A DNA stretch of 64,000 bases from Labilibacter sediminis (GTDB lineage Bacteria; Bacteroidota; Bacteroidia; Bacteroidales; Marinilabiliaceae): positions 1 to 64,000 of the forward strand of contig NZ_VCHY01000010.1 in the NCBI RefSeq assembly GCF_005877885.1, in the 5' to 3' direction. A program made the translations under genes and the position numbers. The notes under the pieces are model-generated. The model was not told where the DNA came from. It did not search any database and saw nothing but the letters and a program-made list of their open reading frames with translations. Below are positions 1 through 8,855 of the stretch, one piece after another (position 1 is the first letter of the stretch; each line of letters begins with the position of its first letter).

Positions 1-221
1 CCCAAATGATAACATTTGGAGTGGTGAGCATCAAGAGCAATGATCAAATCTCTCAGACTTTCACGATTGGAAAATTGCCCGAACATCAATGCAAGCAGTT
101 GATTCCAACAAGTGAAATGTTTCACGTACTTCTCACCTTTATACATTGCTACAATACGATTGAATTTGCTTCTATTTAAAAAGGCGACCAGTTGAGCGAA
201 AACGTATTTGTCTTGAAACAT
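1..221 (-). mobile_element. IS4-type transposase, N-terminal part (cut by window edge)
   Basis: Reading leftward from an ATG at 221, 74 residues are open to the window edge. They begin MFQDKYVFAQLVAF and continue through KHFTCWNQLLALMFGQ and SNRESLRDL. This is the characteristic start of DUF4372-containing IS4-family transposases of Bacteroidota, usually about 385-410 aa. The DDE catalytic core lies outside the window, so intactness cannot be judged. The right end of the element should lie a short distance right of 221, but I could not identify the terminal inverted repeat without the other end. It marks a mobile boundary next to the GH117-like gene. Confidence 0.85.
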
Positions 222-548
222 ATGCTATCAGATTAATCTAACCCAAAGCTATAAATTCAAGTCCGTTCGCTCAGAAAACCTCTATAACAAACTAAATTTC
301 AAATATTTCAAAGAACTTTTTTAGACTTTAATGGGACATTAATGAAATAATATAATTCATCAATATGTACTGCCAAATTATCACCATCTCATTAAGTTCA
401 ACTTGCACTACACAACTCATGGAAAAGCAATTAACTGACAAATTAGGAATAAAGACATTATATCTCTTGTCACATTTGAACTAGTGATTGCTATCAATTT
501 ATGATTGTTTTGCATATAAATTCTATAAACATCTAAACATATTACACT
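222..548. other. Intergenic: insertion-element right end and upstream region of the GH117-like gene
   Basis: About 330 bp of AT-rich DNA with no convincing reading frame. It must hold the right terminal repeat of the insertion element and the promoter of the downstream lipoprotein gene. I see no clear match to the Bacteroidota -7 box TAnnTTTG and no strong hairpin. Confidence 0.5.
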
Positions 549-1856
549 ATGAATTTCATGAAAGACAAATTACTATTTGGCTTTACACTCACCCTTTTAT
601 GCTACTCCTGCCAAATAAACCCCGAGAAAGAAAGTAGCCAAGGAGCCTTCCCTGCAATATTACCTGATGAAAAGCCGACAGACAGGCCATTAAGTAAATC
701 CATGGAACGCCTTTACGATAAATGGGGGCCGCATGAAGACCGGGCTAATGAGTTGTATTCAAATTTTAAGTATACACCTCTTCCTAATCTGGGAAATATA
801 AAGGGCGTATCACGCAGAGATCCTTCGAAAATTATAAAAGTTGATGATACCTATTATGCATATTATACTTGCCGTAAAACACAATCAGAACCTGTTGGGG
901 TTGAAAATGCAAACGATAGCCTTCCGGCTTATGATTGGGATTTAGCTGATATTTGGTATGCTACCAGTAAAGATGGTTTTACCTGGGAAGAGCAAGGGAT
1001 TGCTGTTGGGCGAAATCCAAAGAAAGGTGAATATGGTGACCGATCGGCTACCACAACCGACATTTTGGTGGTGAATAACAAATACTATCTCTACTATCAG
1101 GCTTTTACAGGTAAGATGGGTAATGCCGACCCTGCCGATGTAACTGTGGCCTGGGCCGATGCACCCCAGGGCCCCTGGGTTAAACTTGGCAAACCGGTTA
1201 TTGAGAGAGGTGCCAAAGGTGAGTGGGATGAGGCAGCCATTCACGACCCGAACCCGATGGTGTTCAATGGTAAAGTATATCTGTATTATAAAGGACAAAA
1301 CTATAGCATGAGAGATCCTAAAGGACTCATTCGTGCTCATGGGCTTGCTGTTGCAGAAAATCCGCTTGGACCTTTTGTAAAATCTGCCTACAACCCGGTA
1401 ACCAACTCAGGCCACGAAACAAATTATTTTCCTTTTAAAGATGGTATAGCAGGTACGGTTAGTATTGATGGTCCGGAAAAAAATACGGTGCAGTTCTCTC
1501 CTGATGGTATTAATTTCGATGTTGTGTCGCATATACAGATGGTACCGGTATCACCAGGCCCTTTTATCCCGGATGCTTTCAGTTCAAATGGTAAGGGTAA
1601 AGGTTTTACCTGGGGACTATGTCATATAAATGCAAAAGGCGGTGGTGGACAAAACTATTGCTTTCTGGCACGATTTGATTGTGATTTAAGTACTGAAGCC
1701 GATATGCCCGCTTTTAAGAAAAACAATTTACGATTTGACGAAAACACCTATTTTCAAAAAGAAATGAGGTTGAAATGGGAGCATAAAAAGCAAGCGCTTA
1801 AAGCAGCTGAAGATTATAGCTTGGAAACTATTTCAGGCAAAACAGAAAAAAAATGA
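549..1856 (+). CDS. GH117-like glycoside hydrolase, lipoprotein
   Basis: 435 aa. The N-terminus is an SPII signal with lipobox LCYSC (Cys21). The rest is a five-bladed beta-propeller of the GH117 type. The family hallmarks are present in order: RRDP (Asp91), DIWYATSKDG near 134-143, HDP (Asp233) and SGHE (His289, Glu290). In characterised GH117 enzymes the equivalent Asp acts as base and the His of SGHE as acid, releasing 3,6-anhydro-L-galactose from neoagaro-oligosaccharides. It is one of three GH117-like paralogues here (also 25000-26205 and 36370-37644). It is the only one outside the PULs and the most divergent: the usual DDRSVFTP is GDRSATTT. It would sit in the outer membrane or periplasm. 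Family assignment is fairly sure, the substrate is not. It is followed by its own terminator. Confidence 0.8.
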   Translation: MNFMKDKLLFGFTLTLLCYSCQINPEKESSQGAFPAILPDEKPTDRPLSKSMERLYDKWGPHEDRANELYSNFKYTPLPNLGNIKGVSRRDPSKIIKVDDTYYAYYTCRKTQSEPVGVENANDSLPAYDWDLADIWYATSKDGFTWEEQGIAVGRNPKKGEYGDRSATTTDILVVNNKYYLYYQAFTGKMGNADPADVTVAWADAPQGPWVKLGKPVIERGAKGEWDEAAIHDPNPMVFNGKVYLYYKGQNYSMRDPKGLIRAHGLAVAENPLGPFVKSAYNPVTNSGHETNYFPFKDGIAGTVSIDGPEKNTVQFSPDGINFDVVSHIQMVPVSPGPFIPDAFSSNGKGKGFTWGLCHINAKGGGGQNYCFLARFDCDLSTEADMPAFKKNNLRFDENTYFQKEMRLKWEHKKQALKAAEDYSLETISGKTEKK

Positions 1857-1930
1857 TAGGACAAAACTCCTGTCCCAAAGAACAAACAAGTTTATAGTGA
1901 TCCGGATTGAAAGATACAGCATATAAAAAA

Positions 1931-1965
1931 GCAAAAGTGGATGATGTTATCCACTTCTGCTTTTT
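1931..1965 (+). terminator. Rho-independent terminator after GH117-like gene
   Basis: Hairpin with arms GCAaaAGTGGAT (1931-1942) and ATCCACTtcTGC (1949-1960), a 6-nt loop and a following run of five T. It lies 75 bp after the stop of the 549-1856 gene and makes that gene a single transcription unit. Confidence 0.8.
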
Positions 1966-2696
1966 GCAAATTTTGTTTTAGAAATTATAGTTTCAATTAA
2001 AAGTTAAGGGAATTACTCTAACATACTTAACTGCTTTACCTGATAACGTATTTTCTTCCTGTCGTATGATTTAACAGAGCGTTTAAAATTAAAATTGATT
2101 AGAACTCAACTTTAGGACAGGATTAAACTCTCGTGCGTTGAAGTATGCTTTTATTGCTTAAGCCTACGGCCAATTCTATCTCCTGAATCCTTTCACCTTT
2201 CATGCTTTCGCTGTTTTCATCCTGATGATATTGCCAGATTGCTTGTATTGTGGAGTATTTGAATATCAAACCTTAACGTAGTATGACATAAGTCAACCTT
2301 AAAATAACTTAATTTTAGATACCTCTTGTACTTTATCTTTACATTTGAGCACTCGCTCAATACTATTTTCTTTCAATGAGACTAGTCCTATTGGGCAATT
2401 ATTAGTGTCGTTAATATCAGCTAGGACCAAATCTAATGCTATTTATCAAGCCTTTAAGGCAGCGACACCCCCATTACTTTATTTAAGCCCATTCACGCCG
2501 CTTAAAAATGTATATTCAATGTCAAATGAAAAATATACATTGAGCATAACTAATATCTACATCTAATAAGGTTAATTTTATATACTAAATAGTATAGCAT
2601 GAAACAAGCATTAGTTTAAGCGTTCTAAAATACACTCAAGAGAATAATTAAAATGCATTGCGAGTTCCATGTGGCAACTGAAAGAAAATTAAACAC
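1966..2696. other. Long gene-poor spacer, possibly decayed
   Basis: About 730 bp without a supportable gene. On the minus strand a short open stretch ending at 2123-2125 reads like coding sequence (it includes RIQEIELAVGLSNKS) but has no good start and no recognised domain, so it may be a gene remnant. A hairpin with 10-bp arms AATGTATATT (2507-2516) and AATATACATT (2532-2541) lies within the spacer. TACATTTG at 2340-2347 matches the Bacteroidota -7 consensus but lacks a clear -33 box. The downstream gene at 2697 should have its promoter here. Confidence 0.4.
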
Positions 2697-3830
2697 ATGA
2701 CATTGAAGGAATCATTCATATTTCAGGGGCAGTCTAGCCAGGAAATATATTTCACCATCAAACCAGATCGAAAAACAGACTTTTTAAATCAATTAAGTCA
2801 GGTGGTAGAAAAAGCAAGCAAAACTCTGCAAGAGCATATGCTTAACAAAGAAGACATCATCACTATTAAGATATGCCTTAGTGATTACTTAAATCAGGAA
2901 AAAACACTACTTGCACACAAATTATTAACCGATATTTCAAAAAACTGCGCTATTAGTATTATTGAAGAACCTCCTGCAGATGGAACAAAAATAAATGTTC
3001 TCTTCTATTGTATTAAAAGAAAAAACACCTCCAAAATAATTAACAATGGACACTTGATATATCAAACCCCAAACTATAGGCATATATTTCACAATTCTAA
3101 AATGGCATCACAAAGCCACTTATCAATTAAAAAGCAAACATCTGACATATTTCAAAATTATATTAATTCCATTAAAGAGTACAAACTAAACATTAAAGAG
3201 CATTGCATACGAACATGGCTCTACATTAGAGACATAGACAAAATGTACGGTGATGTTGTAGAAGCACGTAAAGACTTTTTTTACGACAATAACTTGACCG
3301 AAAAGACACATTATATCACATCAACAGGCATTGAAGGCAAAGGAAATAATTTGTGCAAAGATGTGTGTATTGACTTTTATACGGTGGGGGGAATAAAACA
3401 AGAACAAATTAAACATCTGCATGCCTTGGACTATTTAAATCCAACCTATGAGTATGGCGTTACTTTTGAACGTGGCACGAGTGTAACATATGGGGATCGA
3501 AAACATGTGTTTATATCCGGAACAGCCAGCATTGACAACAAAGGCAATACTATATTTTTGGGTGATGTTAACAAACAACTCATTCGCCTTATGCAAAATA
3601 TTAAAGCTTTACTTGCCGACGCTGAAGCACAAATGGGTGACATAGCAAACATGACAGTTTATTTGCGTGATTATTCTGATTACGACACCGTTACTAAATT
3701 CTTTGCTGTTCATTTTGCCAACATACCTAAGCTAATTGTTATTGGTAAAGTTTGTCGCCCTAATTGGTTGATAGAGGTTGAATGTATTGCTATTTCACAT
3801 TGTAACTCAAATCAATTTCCGGAATTTTAA
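2697..3830 (+). CDS. RidA/YjgF-fold protein, chorismatase-like
   Basis: 377 aa, no signal peptide, so probably cytoplasmic. The C-terminal third (about 255-370) reads as a Rid/YjgF domain: FISGTASIDNKGN, then QLIRLMQNIKALLADA, a MTVYLRDYSDY strand, and a final CRPNWLIEVECIAI segment whose Arg lies where Rid proteins bind the substrate carboxylate. The N-terminal two thirds is divergent and could be a second, degenerate copy of the same fold. This two-domain plan is that of chorismatases (FkbO/Hyg5/XanB2), and similar proteins are often annotated as translation initiation inhibitor/YjgF. It lies 135 bp before the DUF1549 gene on the same strand and may belong to that cassette. Fold level is fairly confident; a chorismate-hydrolysing function is only a suggestion. 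Confidence 0.6.
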   Translation: MTLKESFIFQGQSSQEIYFTIKPDRKTDFLNQLSQVVEKASKTLQEHMLNKEDIITIKICLSDYLNQEKTLLAHKLLTDISKNCAISIIEEPPADGTKINVLFYCIKRKNTSKIINNGHLIYQTPNYRHIFHNSKMASQSHLSIKKQTSDIFQNYINSIKEYKLNIKEHCIRTWLYIRDIDKMYGDVVEARKDFFYDNNLTEKTHYITSTGIEGKGNNLCKDVCIDFYTVGGIKQEQIKHLHALDYLNPTYEYGVTFERGTSVTYGDRKHVFISGTASIDNKGNTIFLGDVNKQLIRLMQNIKALLADAEAQMGDIANMTVYLRDYSDYDTVTKFFAVHFANIPKLIVIGKVCRPNWLIEVECIAISHCNSNQFPEF

Positions 3831-3965
3831 TCCAATGAACTGAAAAGAATTCACTTTCATGTTTATTGACACTTAAAAAAGAATAGATGACACCTAATAC
3901 TTACGCTATTTTAATAAATAGCATTTATCCATTACCTATGTTTTAAAAGCTAACTTTCATATTGT

Positions 3966-6125
3966 ATGCGCCTTACACACTATCTTTTTCTAACCACAAT
4001 ATTACTCCAATTTACAGGCAGTATTGCACAAAAAGTTAGTATTCCTGTAATTGATTTTCGTAATTCCATCCACCCTCAGCTATATAAACAAGGGTGTAGC
4101 ACGATTGCTTGTCATGGTAATACTTATAATAATTTTAAGCTTTCCATGTTTTCCGCATCACCTATGGAAGATTACGAATCCTTATACAAATCATCAGGAG
4201 GAAGATATTGCAATATTTTTGAACCTAACAAAAGCCTAATAATCCGAACATTAAAAGGATACAACAAATCAATACCGAACCATTACAAGGCCAATACTGC
4301 TTTCCTGGAGCAAATTGAAAGGTGGTTGAATGCAGGTGCGCCTTATGAAAGTAGTAAAAGCATTAAGCTGAAAAAGATAACCCTAAATATTGCTAAATCA
4401 AGTAAAATTGCCAAAGGAAGTACTGTAGAACTTGTGACATTAGCCTACTACGATAATAATACTATAGATACAATAACTTCATTTTGTACCTATGAAAGTT
4501 TAAACAAACAATTAATTGCCATCAATAGAAACTTAGCCACTCCACTACAATACGGTGAGGCTAACATTGTGGCCAGGTACATGCATCAATTTGCCAGTAT
4601 AAAAATTAGTATTCCTCAACCACAACTGAGCTATATTCCTGATGGTAAAAGCAAAATTGATCAATTTGTAATCAATAAACTAAAAAAACTAAATATCCCA
4701 CCATCAGAAGTATGTAGCGATGAAGTATTTATAAGAAGATTATATCTGGATATTACCGGACGGATACCTACCCCTGAACAAACTAGAACTTTCTTAAACA
4801 ACACTGCTGATTATAAAAGAGACGAAATAATTAATGAACTTTTATATTCAGAAGCCTTTGCCGATTATCAAACCTTAAAATGGGGAGACCTGTTGAGGGT
4901 AAAATCTGAATTCCCCAGTAACCTTTGGCCAAACGCTGTGCAAGCCTACAACAAGTGGATAAAAACCAGTATAGTTAATAACAAACCATACAATTTATTT
5001 GCACAAGAACTAATCCTGTCTACTGGAAGTAACTTTAGAGAACCAACCGTGAACTTTTATCGTGCCTATCAAAAACGAGAACCAAAATTAATAGGAGAAA
5101 CAGCTGGGCTTATTTTTATGGGGATGCGTTTTGAATGTGCTCGATGCCACGCACATCCCCAAACGAGCATCACTGAAAGACATGCTAATGATATGTCTTT
5201 ATTTTTCAATCAACTTGAATATAAGAAAACAGCCGAGTGGAAAGAAGAAATTGTATATGTCAATTTAGATAAACATCAAGCCAATTCTATAACAATGGTA
5301 AACGGCGATCGCTTATCGTTGGATCAATATCAGGACTCCAGAGCAGCCTTCGCTGAGTGGCTCACCTCCAAAAACAATCCGTATTTTGCCAAAGTGATAT
5401 GTAATCGCATTTGGTATTGGCTAATGGGTAAAGGAATTGTACACGAACCCGATGATTTCAGAATAACCAATCCTCCTTCCAACCCGGAATTATTGGATTA
5501 TCTAACATCTGAATTAATTAAAAATGATTTCGACCTAAAGCACATTTTTGCACTTATCCTTAAATCGGAGACCTATCAACGTTCCTCTGTTTCCAGCTCC
5601 TTAAATATAAACGATGAAACATTCTTTAGCCACCGGCTTTTAAAACGTCTGGAAGCTGAACAACTTATCGATGCTATATGCGACATCACCGGTGTGCCCG
5701 AAAAATATATGAGCAAAGTACCAGAACCTTTTACTTTTCTACCTAAAAATCACCGAGCGGTTTTACTTGAAGATGGAACCATAAGTACTCCATTCTTAGA
5801 AATGTTTGGAAGGCCGTCTCGCGATATATCAAACGAAAATGACCGTAATAATCAATTAAATATGAAGCAAACTTTGCATCTCCTGAATTCTGATCATCTC
5901 CTGAATAAAATAAGACAAAGTCAGAAAATAGCTAACTTACAAAGAACAGCCCAAAACAAAGAAGAATTAATTGATGAACTCTACCTTTTAATATTAAACA
6001 GGTTTGCTTCAACCAACGAAAAAAAAATCGCCTTGTCATATATGGATCAGACTCAGCAAAAGGAAAAAATAGAAGATTTTATTTGGGCATTAATCAATAG
6101 TTCAGAATTTATTTTTAATCATTAA
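3966..6125 (+). CDS. DUF1549/DUF1553 protein with cytochrome-type motifs
   Basis: 719 aa with an N-terminal signal peptide (about 1-21). An N-terminal segment carries GCSTIACHG with Cys44, Cys49 and His50, the CX4CH variant typical of this family. It is followed by a probable bacterial Ig-like stretch (about 140-220), DUF1549/PSCyt2 (about 230-420, with LDITGRIPTPEQ) and DUF1553/PSD1 (about 455-710, with NRIWYWLMGKG). Inside DUF1549 is CARCHAHP (Cys391, Cys394, His395), a canonical CXXCH heme-attachment motif. These proteins are very numerous in Planctomycetota, almost always paired with DUF1501 proteins as here (56 bp downstream). Their biochemical role is not established; an exported multi-domain cytochrome linked to polymer breakdown is a common guess. 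In a Bacteroidota genome it is likely an acquisition. Confidence 0.85.
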   Translation: MRLTHYLFLTTILLQFTGSIAQKVSIPVIDFRNSIHPQLYKQGCSTIACHGNTYNNFKLSMFSASPMEDYESLYKSSGGRYCNIFEPNKSLIIRTLKGYNKSIPNHYKANTAFLEQIERWLNAGAPYESSKSIKLKKITLNIAKSSKIAKGSTVELVTLAYYDNNTIDTITSFCTYESLNKQLIAINRNLATPLQYGEANIVARYMHQFASIKISIPQPQLSYIPDGKSKIDQFVINKLKKLNIPPSEVCSDEVFIRRLYLDITGRIPTPEQTRTFLNNTADYKRDEIINELLYSEAFADYQTLKWGDLLRVKSEFPSNLWPNAVQAYNKWIKTSIVNNKPYNLFAQELILSTGSNFREPTVNFYRAYQKREPKLIGETAGLIFMGMRFECARCHAHPQTSITERHANDMSLFFNQLEYKKTAEWKEEIVYVNLDKHQANSITMVNGDRLSLDQYQDSRAAFAEWLTSKNNPYFAKVICNRIWYWLMGKGIVHEPDDFRITNPPSNPELLDYLTSELIKNDFDLKHIFALILKSETYQRSSVSSSLNINDETFFSHRLLKRLEAEQLIDAICDITGVPEKYMSKVPEPFTFLPKNHRAVLLEDGTISTPFLEMFGRPSRDISNENDRNNQLNMKQTLHLLNSDHLLNKIRQSQKIANLQRTAQNKEELIDELYLLILNRFASTNEKKIALSYMDQTQQKEKIEDFIWALINSSEFIFNH

Positions 6126-6155
6126 TTCTTATCCTGAAAAGGAATTAATGATTAA
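6115..6155 (+). promoter_or_regulatory. Intercistronic hairpin overlapping the DUF1549 stop codon
   Basis: Perfect 14-bp arms TTAATCATTAATTC (6115-6128) and GAATTAATGATTAA (6142-6155) around a 13-nt loop. The left arm includes the TAA stop at 6123-6125. There is no clean T-run, so it looks more like an RNA-stability or processing element inside an operon than a full terminator. Confidence 0.55.
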
Positions 6156-6181
6156 TATTTAATACACTTAGAATAGATAAG

Positions 6182-7522
6182 ATGAGTGATTCAAATAGTA
6201 AAAATAAACCTTCAAACATTGGGCGTCGTCAGTTTCTAAAACGCATGGCCATTGGAATAGGAGCTGTTTCATTTAGTAATTGGCAACTGATGAATGCGAT
6301 GCCATTATCAGCTGTTTCCAAAGCCAAGTCTGTTATTTTTATTTGGTTGGCAGGTGGTCCCAGTCACCTGGACACCTTTGACCCTAAGCCAAAAGCCGGA
6401 AAAGATTATTCTGGACCGTACCGTAAACCTGTTGCAACAACGGTAGATGATGTTTTTATTGGCCAAAAATTACCATTATTAGCACAACAAGCCAGAAAAT
6501 TCACAATAATCAGAAGCATGACGCATGGCCATTTTGGTCATGAAACAGCTTCATATGTAATGCAAACAGGTACTCTTCCCGGGGGGCAATTGGTTTACCC
6601 TTCAATGGGAGCGGTTATATCGTACAAAAAAGAAGGTGTTTATCAGGGTAATATTCCCCCATACATCTCGCTTACATCTCACTCTAAGCGATTTAACGAA
6701 GGTGGTTTTCTTGGGCCTCAATATAAATCTTTTGCAACCGGTGGCGATCCCAATAAAGCCGACTTTGTAGTTGAAGGTTTAGGTAAACAATCCATAAATC
6801 CCAATCACCTTCATGATAAAAAGGCATTGCTAAAATCCATTGATTCATTCTCTAAAAAAATGGAACAAGAGTCATTGATCAATGAACTTTCTATTTATCA
6901 GGAACAAGCCTTTTCTCTTATTACCGGCGATGCAAAAAAAGCCTTCGATCTTTCTTCTGAAAGTGAAAAAACGAAGTCACGTTATGGCAATACAACACTA
7001 GGTCAATCCTGTTTATTAGCTCGAAAACTGGCTGAGCAGAAAGTGCCATTTATTACCGTTCGTTCTGGCGGCTGGGATACACATAAACTGCATTTTGAAC
7101 GCATGGAAGAAAAACTGCCGGAACTCGACAAAGGATTATCGGCACTGCTAGAAGACCTGGACCAAAGAGGAATGCTCGAAGAAACACTTGTTGTTTGCGG
7201 TGGTGAATTTGGGAGGACTCCCAAGGTATTATGGGAACCTCCTTGGAATGGTGGGCGAGGTCATTTTGGGGCAGCATTTAGCTATTTGGTTGCTGGCGGT
7301 GGATTTAAAGGAGGTGAAGTATACGGCAAAACCAATCTGCGTGGCGAAAGCATTATAGAAAATCCTGTTTACCCATGGGACTTAACGGCTACTATATATC
7401 ACCAATTAGGCATTAATCCCAAAGGAACACTGCCTCACCCACGTGGAGGTTTGGCCTATGTGTTGCCCGAAATAAACCATAACAAATCATCTAATGGGAT
7501 TCTAACCAATATTTTAAAATGA
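6182..7522 (+). CDS. DUF1501 protein, Tat-exported, sulfatase-like fold
   Basis: 446 aa. The N-terminus carries a twin-arginine motif GRRQFLKRM (Arg15-Arg16) followed by a hydrophobic stretch, which predicts folded export by the Tat system. The body has the DUF1501 landmarks: FIWLAGGPSHLDTFDPKP near 53-70, MTHGHFGHE, SGGWDTH and CGGEFGRTP, ending with HQLGINPKGTLPHPRGG. DUF1501 belongs to the alkaline phosphatase/sulfatase superfamily, but no formylglycine motif is present, so it should not be called a sulfatase. It follows the DUF1549/DUF1553 gene by 56 bp and precedes the WD40 gene by 13 bp, the standard Planctomycetota order. Tat export suggests a cofactor or metal loaded in the cytoplasm. 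The substrate is unknown. Confidence 0.88.
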   Translation: MSDSNSKNKPSNIGRRQFLKRMAIGIGAVSFSNWQLMNAMPLSAVSKAKSVIFIWLAGGPSHLDTFDPKPKAGKDYSGPYRKPVATTVDDVFIGQKLPLLAQQARKFTIIRSMTHGHFGHETASYVMQTGTLPGGQLVYPSMGAVISYKKEGVYQGNIPPYISLTSHSKRFNEGGFLGPQYKSFATGGDPNKADFVVEGLGKQSINPNHLHDKKALLKSIDSFSKKMEQESLINELSIYQEQAFSLITGDAKKAFDLSSESEKTKSRYGNTTLGQSCLLARKLAEQKVPFITVRSGGWDTHKLHFERMEEKLPELDKGLSALLEDLDQRGMLEETLVVCGGEFGRTPKVLWEPPWNGGRGHFGAAFSYLVAGGGFKGGEVYGKTNLRGESIIENPVYPWDLTATIYHQLGINPKGTLPHPRGGLAYVLPEINHNKSSNGILTNILK

Positions 7523-7535
7523 TACAAATAGTAAC

Positions 7536-8825
7536 ATGGTCGGTACATTGATTAAATACCTAGGCATCATCATAATGACATCAACGCTGTATGTCAATAG
7601 CTTTGCTCAAACGATAAGTTCTCCTAAAAACATTAGAGTTCCTGTTACTTTTGGCAATAAAAGTAAAGCTACAGCCTTGGTTCATACGGGCCTCAAAGCA
7701 CAAATTACCGGATTAACTTTTAGTAAAGATGACAAATGGCTTGCTGCTGGTGGCTATGGCGAAATAATTATTTGGAATATTGATCAACCACAAATACAAA
7801 AAATATTTCGCTCTCCCGCCATCAAAGGTCATGTACGCTCATTGCAGTTTTTGAATAAATACACATTGGTGATTGGATGCGGTAATCCTGGATCGTTTGG
7901 ACAGGTACATATTATTGATCTCAATAGCAACATGATTACATATAGCTTTGCTAAAACTAAAGATATCATAACAAAAGTGGCCATATCTCCAGATAAAAAT
8001 ACAGTTGCTGCCGGCGATGCTTCAGGGCAAGTGTACATATACAACTTAAAAGAAAATCAACTTATTAAGCACATTGACAAGCTACAAAAAGAGATTACGG
8101 GCTTGGCTTTTCGCCACGATACTACCAAACTGGGAATGTGCTCCATAGATGGACACATGCTTGTATGGAATTTAAATGATCACTCCTCTTTTTTTGCAGA
8201 TAAATTTTCATCACAGTTAATGGGATTCAGCTTTTTAAAAAATGGAAATTCTGCTGCTATAGCTATCAGTAGTAAAGAATCTAATTCTATCAAACCAATT
8301 GCTATTTACTCTAACCAAAGTGCAATTAAAAAAATAAAGAAAAATGGCAACAATCAGAAAATATTCAATCTGGAACAACACCGTCCATTGACGTTAGAAA
8401 TAATGAACCAAGGCAAATATGCCTTTATAGGATGTACAGATGGTTCTTTAATGGTTAAGCCTACGAACAATGCTAATGCCCACAAAATTATAAGGGCACA
8501 TCATGATTGGATTACCTCTATTCGACTCTCCAATAACGAATCAAAGCTTGCTACGGCCGATGCCCTAGGAGTAATTAAAATATGGAGTACAGCTGATAAC
8601 CGGCTAGTCATCACATTAATTCAACTGTGTAACGGCGTTGAGGATTGGCTTGCTGTAACTCCTCGCGGTTTCTACTGTAGCTCAACTCCTGACCTACTTG
8701 AATGGGAGGATAAAGAGGATGTACCCACACACCTTATTAACCAACTCAATAACCCCAATAAAGTATATGAACTTATGCTAAGGCAGCCATTTAAAAAATC
8801 AAGGAATAATAAAAGACAGAAGTAA
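7536..8825 (+). CDS. Exported WD40-repeat beta-propeller protein
   Basis: 429 aa with a signal-like N-terminus ending SFAQ; an internal Met14 is an alternative start. At least six WD40-type blades are visible by their GH/aspartate-x-W pattern, for example TGLTFSKDDKWLAAGG then IIIWNI near 60-85, VAISPDKNTVAAGDASG, and TSIRLSNNESKLATADALG then IKIWS near 330-350. WD40 proteins of this kind usually accompany DUF1549/DUF1553 and DUF1501 genes and are thought to be scaffolds. The gene is 13 bp after DUF1501 and 30 bp before the PPC gene, so co-transcription is very likely. An AT-rich inverted repeat (8821-8842) with a later T-run overlaps the stop and might dampen expression of the next gene. Confidence 0.82.
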   Translation: MVGTLIKYLGIIIMTSTLYVNSFAQTISSPKNIRVPVTFGNKSKATALVHTGLKAQITGLTFSKDDKWLAAGGYGEIIIWNIDQPQIQKIFRSPAIKGHVRSLQFLNKYTLVIGCGNPGSFGQVHIIDLNSNMITYSFAKTKDIITKVAISPDKNTVAAGDASGQVYIYNLKENQLIKHIDKLQKEITGLAFRHDTTKLGMCSIDGHMLVWNLNDHSSFFADKFSSQLMGFSFLKNGNSAAIAISSKESNSIKPIAIYSNQSAIKKIKKNGNNQKIFNLEQHRPLTLEIMNQGKYAFIGCTDGSLMVKPTNNANAHKIIRAHHDWITSIRLSNNESKLATADALGVIKIWSTADNRLVITLIQLCNGVEDWLAVTPRGFYCSSTPDLLEWEDKEDVPTHLINQLNNPNKVYELMLRQPFKKSRNNKRQK

Positions 8826-8855
8826 TTTCAAAAAAAATTACTCAGCTTTTTTTAA

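Noticed and set aside
2345-2566. 73-codon frame on the plus strand
   Set aside because: Starts at TTG, has no ribosome site, low-complexity composition and no domain; it includes a hairpin, so a non-coding spacer is more likely.
6182-7522. Calling the DUF1501 protein a sulfatase
   Set aside because: Shares the superfamily fold but lacks the C/S-x-P-x-R modification motif.
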